Origin: Rhodoferax sp.
GTDB lineage: Bacteria > Pseudomonadota > Gammaproteobacteria > Burkholderiales > Burkholderiaceae_C
Direction of reading: 5' to 3'
NCBI GenBank assembly: GCA_028292305.1
Contig: JAQGMQ010000235.1
Coordinates: forward strand, 1-9,572
Length of the DNA stretch: 9,572 bases
The notes beneath the pieces are model-generated. The model worked only from the letters and a program-made list of their open reading frames with translations, was not told where the DNA came from and did no database searches. Position 1 is the first letter of the stretch, and each line of letters starts with the position of its first letter. Shown piece after piece: positions 1-6,832 of this stretch. The position numbers and the translations under genes were made by a program.

Positions 1-373
1 ACTGGACTTTGCTAACACCAGATCGCCACGTAGCTGCGACTTCTTGCATTACCTGCGGGTCGAGGAGGTCATCGGAGTCGAGAAAGATCACCACTTCCTC
101 GTTGGCCAGAGTGAAGCCGACGTTGTACGCTTGGAGTTGTCCAGCGTTGGCCTGATGTACGATCTCGACGCGTCCGCGGTAGGCTTCGATTACCTCACGC
201 GAACGGTCTGTAGATCCATCGTCGACCACGATGATCTGAACCCTTGGCCATTCGACAGCCAGCGCGCTGTCGATTGCCTGAGCAATGAACTCCTGGTAGT
301 TATAGTTGGGAATGATGACCGTCAGCCCGGGGAGGACTGACGTCAAGTCGGATGAACCGGCCGTTGTTGTCAT
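1..373 (-). CDS. Family 2 glycosyltransferase, N-terminal part (cut by window edge)
   Basis: The ATG at 373-371 overlaps the stop of the upstream gene as ATGA. The frame stays open to base 1, giving 124 residues of the N-terminal catalytic half; the C-terminus is outside the window. Visible GT-A fold motifs are the first strand with VIIPNYNYQEF (residues 19-29), the nucleotide-binding VVDDGSTD (49-56), HQANAGQLQAYN (73-84) and the metal-binding DXD-type LDSDD (98-102). Family 2 enzymes of this kind transfer a sugar from a nucleotide donor to a lipid-linked acceptor at the cytoplasmic face of the inner membrane. Donor and linkage cannot be read from sequence. About half of its visible residues match the next gene upstream (370-1428) in a gap-free alignment by eye, so the two look like a tandem duplication. 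No strong Shine-Dalgarno is visible, which fits translational coupling to the upstream gene. Confidence 0.9.
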   Translation of the reverse strand, partial: MTTTAGSSDLTSVLPGLTVIIPNYNYQEFIAQAIDSALAVEWPRVQIIVVDDGSTDRSREVIEAYRGRVEIVHQANAGQLQAYNVGFTLANEEVVIFLDSDDLLDPQVMQEVAATWRSGVSKVQ

Positions 374-1428
374 GGGGTGCGGTGCATCAACTTGCGCAGC
401 TGGCTCCGTGCCTTGCGAACAGGTTTGAAGAGGCTGTCGCGGTTGAAGCGCAGCAGCACGAGTTGTCGCGCAAGCCACGATGGCGCCAAAGCCAAGACGC
501 TGATCCACAAGAGATTTTGGACGCGGAATCCGGTCGACATTGGACGCTGGCGCAAAAAGGCGACGGCGCGCAGCCACAACTTGCACACGGTGTCCGTTTG
601 ACTGCCGTCGTACGGCTGACGCAGCTTCTTCACCATCATCCGGTAGTTAACGAACACCAGCTCGTGGTCGAGCAGGTCAACCGGCGCCAGCCTGACATCC
701 TGGCGAATCGCCGCTTCCCTGAGCGCCCGTTCTTCAGACCGGCGCAGGGCAATCTGCTTGACGAAGCGTTGTTCGACGCCAGTGGTGCCGGCACCGTGGT
801 AGCTCTGGTTGGCCTGGTGCACGCGATAACTGCCAAGCGATGCGGATTGGGTCAGCACTTCTCCAAAGAGCGGCGCAACGGTATTTAGAAAGCCGTCGGG
901 GGCCATACGGACCGTAAGGGGCATTACCTTTCCCAGAAATGCGCGGCCGTAGGCGTTGCCGGTGCATACCGGCCACATGTACGTGTTGCATCGTGCGAAC
1001 TCAGAATGGATCGCTGCTGTGTCGTAGCCCTGCGGGAACGCGCAGCACTGGCGGCCAAGCGAGGCGCCGTCACCGTCGATCAAGTCGAGGTTGTACTGCA
1101 ACTTGGCAGTAGTGGGGCGCCAGGCTTCGGCGGCGGCTCGCGCCGCGCCGGGATGCAGCAGATCGTCTGCGTCCAGGAAGATGACGATCTCCCCGGTTGA
1201 AATGGCAAAACCGTGATTGAATGCGGCTACATGTCCGGCATTGGCCTGACGTACGGCCCGGATGCGCTCGCCGAAACCGGCGATGACAGACGCTGAGTCA
1301 TCGGTGGAACCGTCGTCGATCACCACGACCTCCACAAGGGGCCAGCACTGTGCGAGCGCGCTCTCAATTGCCCGCCGCACGTACTCAGCGTAGTTGTAGC
1401 AGGGGATGACGATACTTACGCTTTTCAT
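370..1428 (-). CDS. Family 2 glycosyltransferase (EPS repeat-unit assembly)
   Basis: A 352-residue family 2 glycosyltransferase, complete. The N-terminal GT-A domain shows VSIVIPCYNYAEY (residues 4-16), VIDDGSTDDS (36-45), QANAGHVAAFNHG (61-73) and the DXD motif LDADD (85-89). Further on, the YRVHQANQSY segment near residue 200 is typical of this subgroup, where a loop after the acceptor region carries such a motif. The last third is rich in Arg/Lys with short hydrophobic stretches (around FRVQNLLWISVLALAPSWLA). This may be a peripheral membrane-association region rather than a clear transmembrane helix. The start ATG overlaps the stop of the polymerase gene as ATGA (1425-1428) and its own stop overlaps the next gene the same way, so it sits in a coupled chain. 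It probably adds one sugar to the EPS repeat unit in the cytoplasm. Sugar specificity is unknown. It is a close paralogue of the partial gene downstream. Confidence 0.92.
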   Translation of the reverse strand: MKSVSIVIPCYNYAEYVRRAIESALAQCWPLVEVVVIDDGSTDDSASVIAGFGERIRAVRQANAGHVAAFNHGFAISTGEIVIFLDADDLLHPGAARAAAEAWRPTTAKLQYNLDLIDGDGASLGRQCCAFPQGYDTAAIHSEFARCNTYMWPVCTGNAYGRAFLGKVMPLTVRMAPDGFLNTVAPLFGEVLTQSASLGSYRVHQANQSYHGAGTTGVEQRFVKQIALRRSEERALREAAIRQDVRLAPVDLLDHELVFVNYRMMVKKLRQPYDGSQTDTVCKLWLRAVAFLRQRPMSTGFRVQNLLWISVLALAPSWLARQLVLLRFNRDSLFKPVRKARSQLRKLMHRTP

Positions 1429-2795
1429 GCGGTATGCGGGTTCTGCTCAAGGTTATTGGGCATTGGTTTTGTCGTTGAAGGCGGCTCGACCGGCCTTGGG
1501 AAACGGGCAATTTCGGGGATTTGACGTGGCCAAAGGCCCATTACGAGAAACATGAAGTAAACGTTTTCAGGTGCCAGCAACTGTCCTCCCGTGACTAGCC
1601 AACTGGCGAACAGCACGGCACGAATTTGGAAGGGGGCGGGAAAAGATGAAAGCTTGTACAGCATCAGACCTACGAACGACATAAAGCCCAGCATGCCGTA
1701 TTCGACGACGAGCTTGGCCCAGGTTGGGTCATGAAACTCGGTTGGGCCGGGCAGTTTGAAGATCATCCCCGGTCCATGACCGACCCACATGGACCATGGA
1801 GTTACGTCGATATTCATGTCGATCATCAACATGGGCGCGACGTAGCGAATATAGGCACTACTGCCGCGTGTGCTGAATTCACCCACCCGTGCATAGGTCA
1901 TGCCGAGGTTGAGCGGGTCTCCCGCGGCCGCATTGCCGATGATCACTACCGCACCGCCGATCATCAGCGTCAGCATCGTCTTGACACGCAGCGGCAACAG
2001 AAGGCCGATGGCGAGGATCAGAATGCCCGTGCCTGAATAGGAAAGTGCCAGCGCGAACACGAAGCACACCATGCGCCTCGGGCGCTTAAACAACGACAGC
2101 TCGAGCAGAAGGCCGAAAGCCATTAAATAGGAGAAGCCAGAGGGTTCACGGGTAAAAAAACCGTTGGACTTGAAAAACGAACCCATCGGGATGGCGCTGT
2201 TGTAAAGGCCTTGTCCGCGTATCGGCTCAGGGATCAGCAGAGAGGCGTTGAATAACCATGGGTCATGGATGATGAACTGCGCGTAGAACTGCAAGATGCC
2301 AGCAGCAGCGGAAACCAATAAAGTGTTACTCAGCACGCGCATCATCCATCGCCACTGTGGCAGATTAGCCGGCTCGGATTTGAGGGTGAAAATCAGGGGA
2401 AGGTAGATGACCAGCAGCAAACCCATTGAGGCGATCGATGCCGGGCTCCCGCCGAACGCGTTGGTATTGAGCACGAAGCTCAAGACCGCAATCGTGGTGG
2501 CGACCACGTAGAACAATACAGCAGCAGGGTCGATGGCAAGCCGGTGGTTGGTCAGCAGCACCGTGATCAGCAAGTAGGTGAGCGGCAGCGAAGCGCCAAG
2601 CGGCAAGGAGGAGATCGTGATCGCGAAGCGGTCGCTGAGCACGAGAGCGACTACCAGCGCCACGAACGCCACCCGCAGACCGCGGCTCTCAGGCGCTTCC
2701 TCGGCGGCGAGCGGGACCGTCTCCAATCGCGGTTTTCGCCGTTTGGCAGGAGGGGGCGCTGCCGGTACTGTCAGCGAGCCAAGGATTTCAGCCAT
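1425..2795 (-). CDS. Wzy-like EPS polymerase / O-antigen ligase family membrane protein
   Basis: A 456-residue polytopic inner-membrane protein. A cytoplasmic-looking N-terminal tail of about 40 residues (Pro/Arg/Glu-rich) precedes roughly ten hydrophobic segments, beginning at about residues 42-56, 68-82, 91-109, 121-137, 156-175, 221-235, 240-269, 273-288, 364-379 and 393-420. The tail after residue 425 is Pro-rich and non-hydrophobic. The motif FFTREPSGFSYL (213-224), with REPS inside or next to a membrane segment, and the GHGPG (339-343) and EYGMLGF (365-371) region near the C-terminus resemble the Wzy_C / O-antigen ligase superfamily. These enzymes join lipid-linked repeat units at the periplasmic face of the inner membrane. 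In this operon, with chain-length control genes and glycosyltransferases, polymerisation is the likely role. A ligase role is less likely. The start at 2795 lies 9 bases after the GH16 stop; no strong ribosome site is seen. Confidence 0.82.
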   Translation of the reverse strand: MAEILGSLTVPAAPPPAKRRKPRLETVPLAAEEAPESRGLRVAFVALVVALVLSDRFAITISSLPLGASLPLTYLLITVLLTNHRLAIDPAAVLFYVVATTIAVLSFVLNTNAFGGSPASIASMGLLLVIYLPLIFTLKSEPANLPQWRWMMRVLSNTLLVSAAAGILQFYAQFIIHDPWLFNASLLIPEPIRGQGLYNSAIPMGSFFKSNGFFTREPSGFSYLMAFGLLLELSLFKRPRRMVCFVFALALSYSGTGILILAIGLLLPLRVKTMLTLMIGGAVVIIGNAAAGDPLNLGMTYARVGEFSTRGSSAYIRYVAPMLMIDMNIDVTPWSMWVGHGPGMIFKLPGPTEFHDPTWAKLVVEYGMLGFMSFVGLMLYKLSSFPAPFQIRAVLFASWLVTGGQLLAPENVYFMFLVMGLWPRQIPEIARFPRPVEPPSTTKPMPNNLEQNPHTA

Positions 2796-2804
2796 GGGGC
2801 ACGT

Positions 2805-3671
2805 TCACTTCTGCCAGACCCGGATGTACTCGATTTCCAATCTGGCCGGGAAATCTTCGGCGCGCAGCGGAGGGCCGGGCCATTGGCCGCCCACGGCCAA
2901 ATTGACCAGCACGTGGGCGGGCCCGGCATCTGCGCCATTCTTGTGCTTCCACTCGAAGCTTTTGTCGACGATGAGCTTGTTGTCGACGTAATGGCGCACG
3001 CGGCCCCTTTCCCACAAGACTGCGAAGGTATGGAAATCGTCAGCGAAGTCGAATCCAGGGCGGTAGCTGCCGAACTTGTCGAGTAGCGAGATTTGTGAAG
3101 GCCCACCCTTGCCGTCACCGCTGTGCAGGAAGTGAAAGCTGTTTTTCGTGGTGTCGCGGCCGTTGTTGACTATCTCCAAAATGTCGATCTCCGGCGGCCA
3201 TACGGCGTCTTGCGGATTGAGCCAGAAAGCAGGCCACATGCCGCGGCCGCGCGGGACCTTCATGCGGCTTTCGTAAAAGCCGTATTGACCGCTCCATTTG
3301 GATCGCAGCATGCCACTTTCTATCTGGCCACTTTTAAGTTCGCGTGGCAAACGTGCGATCAATGCCAAGCCGGCGTCGGTAACTTCGTGGTTGCCGTTGT
3401 CGCGGTAACGCTGCCATTCGTCGTTCAGCGTGTCAAGTTTTCCGTTGTTATAAATGTAGCGCGTAAAGAACTCGTCGCGCATCTGCTTTTCGTCGCGCAC
3501 GGTGCGGCCGAAGCTCCAGTCCTTTACGATGCGATAATTCTGGCCTTCGATCGGTGTTGGTGTCGTTGCCGGTTCGACTGCGTGAGTCGGTACGACGCCG
3601 GCTATCGCAACAAGAAAAAAACCGAAGCCGACTCGCAGAAAATACAGCAATGATTGTCTAGCTTTAGTCAT
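2805..3671 (-). CDS. Secreted GH16 family endo-glycanase (ExoK-like)
   Basis: A 288-residue glycoside hydrolase family 16 protein. A signal peptide is clear: basic start MTKARQ, a hydrophobic stretch at about residues 8-27, and a likely cleavage after PTHA (residue 31), sending it to the periplasm or outside. The catalytic motif EIDILE (161-166) is complete, with nucleophile Glu161, assisting Asp163 and acid/base Glu166. Other family marks are YESRMKVPRGRGMWPAFWL (133-151), FHTFAVLWERGRVRHYVD (213-230), VNLAVGGQWPG (256-266) and the closing strand LEIEYIRVWQ (278-287). GH16 enzymes cleave beta-1,3/1,4-linked glucans or galactans. In EPS operons such as the succinoglycan one, ExoK trims nascent polymer, and that role is inferred here. 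Start: the ATG at 3671 has GGAG seven bases upstream and gives a clean signal peptide. The longer in-frame start at 3752 would bury it. The gene overlaps the preceding glycosyltransferase by 8 bases. Confidence 0.93.
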   Translation of the reverse strand: MTKARQSLLYFLRVGFGFFLVAIAGVVPTHAVEPATTPTPIEGQNYRIVKDWSFGRTVRDEKQMRDEFFTRYIYNNGKLDTLNDEWQRYRDNGNHEVTDAGLALIARLPRELKSGQIESGMLRSKWSGQYGFYESRMKVPRGRGMWPAFWLNPQDAVWPPEIDILEIVNNGRDTTKNSFHFLHSGDGKGGPSQISLLDKFGSYRPGFDFADDFHTFAVLWERGRVRHYVDNKLIVDKSFEWKHKNGADAGPAHVLVNLAVGGQWPGPPLRAEDFPARLEIEYIRVWQK

Positions 3672-4839
3672 TGCTGCACTCCGAAGCAGTTGATGCGCTT
3701 TGCGCGGGCAAAAGTGACTCATACACCCGCCGCGTTGCTTTGCCGATGGCAACCCATTCGTCGCCTACGTCCGCAATCTGAACCACGGGACGCGTGGTAA
3801 CCGCGTGAGCGATCGCTTCTGCGAGCGCGGGAACGTCGCCCGGTGCGAGAAGAACGCCATGTTCACCGTTTTCTACTTCCGCCGCAAAAATGCCGACACG
3901 ACTCGCAATGACCCATTTCCCGAGCGACTTGGTGAGGAACCAGACACCGCTCGCATCGATTTGCCTGTAGGGGAACAGCAGACTATCAGCTTCGGAAAAC
4001 AACGCGGCCATATCCTCTTCAGACTGGCGCTGCGGGCGCAGCTCGACGATCTCGCCTAGGCTGAGTTCGGCAATACGGGCGATCAGCGGTGCAATATCCA
4101 TGCGTGGTCGGCCGGCGATAATCACCCGAGTCTGCGACCGCACCGGCGACGACAGCAGCCCCAACGCCTCAATGGCTAGGTCCACACCCTTGTATGGTTT
4201 TATCTCACCGAAAAGGACGAATGTATAGCGGCCGTCGGCAACTGGAGTGCGTGCCGTCAATGGCACCTGCAGGCGTAACGGGCCATGAGGAACGGTGACA
4301 ATCTTCTCGGACGGCACCCCGCGGCCGATGAGTGTGTCACGCCCACTTTCAGTGTGAACGATGATCCGGTGGGCCAAACGCATTGGCAGATCGAATCCGA
4401 AATTCTGGACGAAGGACAGGCGTTCGCCATTGAACGGCACGGTGTCGTGTACGGTCAGCACCAGCGGGCAACTGCGACGAATCAGTGTCATGGCTAACAC
4501 GTCAAGCGGGGGCAGCACAGTCCATTGGAAATGCACAACCTGGGGTTTGTACTTGCGAACCTTCCAAAGCAAAGTCGCCAAGCCGGCCAAATGCGCTATA
4601 CCTTTGGCGACTGACTTGAGCTTGCCGGGCAGCCAGTTGGCCTCATCGGTGCGTCGGTAGAAAAATGGATCGGTTAGTTCGCGCGGCAACTCCTGTCGAT
4701 CCCCTTTGCGCGTCGGCCGTGTGGCCCATAGTGGACGTACCTGCGCCGCCAGCAGGCCCTCGGTCAGACCGGCATCGTAGGGTGCGGTGAAGAGCGACGG
4801 ATCGACGAGCCAGACGCGCAAATCACGGGATGGCTTCAT
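3664..4839 (-). CDS. Family 4 glycosyltransferase (GT-B fold)
   Basis: A 391-residue GT-B glycosyltransferase of the group 1 / GT4 type. The N-terminal acceptor domain begins VWLVDPSLFTAPYDAGL (residues 9-25) and includes VHFQW (102-106) and LVLTVHDTVPFNGE (126-139). IIVHTESGRDTL (159-170) and EKIVTVPHGPL (178-188) lead into the C-terminal domain, which starts at FVLFGEIKPYKGVDLAIEAL (207-226). IIAGRP (240-245), ADSLLFPYRQIDASG (284-298) and GKWVIAS (307-313) follow. This order is standard for the family, which transfers sugars from nucleotide donors at the cytoplasmic membrane face. The usual EX7E motif is not present: the region reads IDASGVWFLTKSLG, as in a subgroup marked by FPYR...SG. 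The start was chosen at the ATG at 4839, which forms an ATGA overlap with the ExoA-like gene. The open frame runs further upstream to 5085, but that part lies inside the neighbouring gene and does not look like a GT. Donor and linkage are unknown. Confidence 0.92.
   Translation of the reverse strand: MKPSRDLRVWLVDPSLFTAPYDAGLTEGLLAAQVRPLWATRPTRKGDRQELPRELTDPFFYRRTDEANWLPGKLKSVAKGIAHLAGLATLLWKVRKYKPQVVHFQWTVLPPLDVLAMTLIRRSCPLVLTVHDTVPFNGERLSFVQNFGFDLPMRLAHRIIVHTESGRDTLIGRGVPSEKIVTVPHGPLRLQVPLTARTPVADGRYTFVLFGEIKPYKGVDLAIEALGLLSSPVRSQTRVIIAGRPRMDIAPLIARIAELSLGEIVELRPQRQSEEDMAALFSEADSLLFPYRQIDASGVWFLTKSLGKWVIASRVGIFAAEVENGEHGVLLAPGDVPALAEAIAHAVTTRPVVQIADVGDEWVAIGKATRRVYESLLPAQSASTASECSND
3679..3682 (-). 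promoter_or_regulatory. Ribosome binding site of the GH16 gene
   Basis: On the minus strand GGAG (within CGGAGTG) lies seven bases before the ATG at 3671, inside the 3' end of the preceding glycosyltransferase gene. It supports the short start of the GH16 protein over the in-frame start at 3752. Confidence 0.6.
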
Positions 4840-5897
4840 GGAGTGGCTGCTCGCGTCGATCCTGCCCTGAGCATGGCGGTAGGGCCTGGTTCCCACGGTT
4901 TTTCCCGCACAAATGCCAGCCCGGTAAAGAAGCCAAGCGCCCAGCTGGTGTGCATAATAGCTGCGGCAATCCCACCTAACAGGCCGCAGGCTGAGCGGTG
5001 GCGCAATGCCAGCGACAGCGACGTCAGTATCAGCGCAGACAGGTAGGCCAACGGCCATAGCAGCAGCCAGGGCAGCCAAGCGCATAACGCAATGGCTGCG
5101 GCTGAAAACACAAGATTGGCGGGCACTGCCAGCTGCCGCGCACGCATCGAACCGGGGTGTTTACGCACTGTGCGCGAGCGGCCGCGTCCGTAAGCAAAAT
5201 ACTGGCGCGCTAAGCCGGACATGGTGGAACGTGGCTGGTAACCCAGGCGAATGTCTGCGTCGAGATATACCTTGCCGCCGAGCCGACCCAGCCTGCAATC
5301 GAATTCGGCATCCTCGTTGTGTGTAAAGCTGTCATCGTAGCCGCCCGCGTGTTGGAAAGCGGTCATGCGGAACGCCGCGTGATGGCCATGATCGACGAAA
5401 CCGCTCTTGCGGCCGCCGCGATGGGCAGAGCCTCCGGTACCTGCCCATGTGTTGGATGTCCAGGCAACCGCTTTCTGGAAGCAGTGCCTGCCGTCGGAGT
5501 CCATCGGTACCACCACTGAGTCGGCTTGGCTACTGTCCAACGTCTGCAGAAGCCTGGCGAGAAACCGCACCGGGTATTCCGAATGAGCATCGCAGCGTAC
5601 CAGTACGTCGGCTTGGTAGCCGAACTGAGAGGCGGCCAAGTTTACCGCGGCACTCTGTATCCGGTGCGGGTTATGAATGAAGTGCAAGTCGGACCGCTCG
5701 GCGGCGAGTTGCTGCACGCACGCCACTGTGCCGTCGTGGCTACCACCGTCTGCAACCACGAACGTAATACGCGCGTGGGAGGGTAGATCCGACGAAAGTG
5801 ATTCGATTACTTCCCTGATCGTGACTGCTTCGTTCAACGTGGGAATGACGACCAGGACTTGCTGCAAAGTACGGTCGGTGGACGACGGGGTCGACAT
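4836..5897 (-). CDS. ExoA-like family 2 glycosyltransferase with C-terminal membrane segments
   Basis: A 353-residue family 2 glycosyltransferase resembling succinoglycan ExoA, a beta-1,3-glucosyltransferase. Motifs in order are VLVVIPTLNEAVTI (residues 14-27), VVADGGSHDGT (47-57), the very ExoA-like HNPHRIQSAAVNLA (75-88), the metal-site RCDAHSEYP (101-109), GHHAAFR (171-177), NEDAEFDCRLGRLGGKVYLD (194-213) and the acceptor-site segment QYFAYGRGRSRT (232-243). Three hydrophobic segments follow at about 256-274, 276-298 and 304-330, anchoring it in the inner membrane. The likely product is a glucosyl addition to a lipid-linked oligosaccharide, although the sugar is inferred from ExoA only. 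The ATG at 5897 was chosen, with a weak TGAGC upstream. An alternative TTG at 5912 would add five residues but has no ribosome site. The stop overlaps the GT4 start as ATGA. A 50-base gap separates it from epsG. Confidence 0.9.
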   Translation of the reverse strand: MSTPSSTDRTLQQVLVVIPTLNEAVTIREVIESLSSDLPSHARITFVVADGGSHDGTVACVQQLAAERSDLHFIHNPHRIQSAAVNLAASQFGYQADVLVRCDAHSEYPVRFLARLLQTLDSSQADSVVVPMDSDGRHCFQKAVAWTSNTWAGTGGSAHRGGRKSGFVDHGHHAAFRMTAFQHAGGYDDSFTHNEDAEFDCRLGRLGGKVYLDADIRLGYQPRSTMSGLARQYFAYGRGRSRTVRKHPGSMRARQLAVPANLVFSAAAIALCAWLPWLLLWPLAYLSALILTSLSLALRHRSACGLLGGIAAAIMHTSWALGFFTGLAFVREKPWEPGPTAMLRAGSTRAATP

Positions 5898-5947
5898 GGG
5901 TGTGCAGCTCAATCGGGAAAAGGTGTGAAGGCTCTAAACATGGAAGG

Positions 5948-6832
5948 TCAACCGTCGTTCAGAATAGAGCCCACCAGCACTACGCCACCGTCCTGCAGGC
6001 GCCGCGCCAGCAGGGCCGCTTCCGATAGGTGGGTTTGGTTCTTGCGGGTTACGACGATAGCTGCGCCGGCGCGCGAAGCGATAATCTCGGCATCGGCGTA
6101 GTCAGTGCCGGCGGGCGTATCGATAATGATGACTTCGAATTCTTCTGCAGCTACGTGCAAAAGGGCGCCGAACGCAACACGCCCCAGTAGTTCCTGTGGG
6201 TTTGGCGGAACGGCACCGGCAGGCAGGACAAATAGGTTTTTCAGGCCGTGCACGGGCAGGGCTGCTTCTAGGCCGGCTCGGTCGGCGAGGATGCCGGACA
6301 AGCCTGCGCTTTTGCCTAGTGCGAAAAGCGAGTGCTGCCTGGCCCTGCGCAGATCGCCGTCGATGAGTAATGTTCTTGTTCCTTGCTGCGCGAAGACGAT
6401 GGCCAGATTCGCAGCGATGAAGCTACGGCCCTCACGGGCGCCAGGGCTGACGAGCGCAATGACTTTGTGGGTGGAGTCGCTGTTGAACCACCGAAGCATC
6501 AGTTGGCTGCGCACGGCCCTAAGGTTTTCGCCAATGCGACTGAAGGGCTGGTATGCGGCAACGAGTTCTGGACTTCTGCTGGTGTCCTTTTCTGGAAGGT
6601 ATGCGTAGTCGAACTGGCGCGACAGCGCGAAATCGACGTCCTCCTTTGTCACGACGCCTAACGCGATAGCGGCATCACCAAATTTGCTTTTGTCTTTCTT
6701 TTGTCGCTGAAGGATACGTTCCGCATCCTCAGGCGTTATTCGCCCGCTCGAGATCAGTATGTCGCCGATTGAGCGAGCCGACCCAGGTAGCACCGCCGGG
6801 TTTCCCAGATTGCCAGGAGTGGGGGCGTTCAT
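5948..6832 (-). CDS. epsG: EpsG: Wzc-like chain-length tyrosine-kinase-family ATPase with N-terminal MshEN/GspE_N-like domain
   Basis: A 294-residue soluble protein with two parts. Residues 20-79 form a small domain resembling the N-terminus of type II secretion ATPases (GspE_N/MshEN). It has two 24-residue motifs, 21-44 (SIGDIL...RQ) and 50-73 (KFGDAA...RQ), separated by five residues. Residues about 100-294 are a BY-kinase/ParA-type ATPase: a P-loop SPGAREGRS (129-137), Walker A' TLLIDGDLR (154-162), PPNPQELLG (209-217) and Walker B VIIIDTP (234-240). The usual P-loop Lys is Arg136, which I recall as common in the EpsG group. There is no Tyr-rich C-terminal tail, since the protein ends at SILNDG, so the autophosphorylation cluster of Wzc is missing. 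It likely partners EpsF at the cytoplasmic face to control chain length and export. Its ATG overlaps the epsF stop as ATGA, with GGAA seven bases upstream. Confidence 0.93.
   Translation of the reverse strand: MNAPTPGNLGNPAVLPGSARSIGDILISSGRITPEDAERILQRQKKDKSKFGDAAIALGVVTKEDVDFALSRQFDYAYLPEKDTSRSPELVAAYQPFSRIGENLRAVRSQLMLRWFNSDSTHKVIALVSPGAREGRSFIAANLAIVFAQQGTRTLLIDGDLRRARQHSLFALGKSAGLSGILADRAGLEAALPVHGLKNLFVLPAGAVPPNPQELLGRVAFGALLHVAAEEFEVIIIDTPAGTDYADAEIIASRAGAAIVVTRKNQTHLSEAALLARRLQDGGVVLVGSILNDG

Noticed and set aside
352..888. A 178-codon plus-strand open frame antisense to the family 2 glycosyltransferase
   Set aside because: It is rich in Gln/Arg/His as expected for an antisense shadow and has no motif.
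2544..3086. A 180-codon plus-strand open frame spanning the polymerase/GH16 junction
   Set aside because: It is antisense to two clear genes and has no recognisable motif or ribosome site.
4840..5085. Upstream extension of the GT4 frame to an ATG-like start at 5085
   Set aside because: The added residues lie wholly inside the ExoA-like gene and do not resemble a GT-B N-terminus. The ATG at 4839 starts right at the proper first strand and forms an ATGA overlap.
5909..5941. A 10-codon minus-strand leader-like frame in the epsG to ExoA-like gap, starting ATG and ending TGA 11 bases before the next start
   Set aside because: There is no Shine-Dalgarno before it and no hairpin or repeated codon suggesting attenuation. 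A frame this short is expected by chance.
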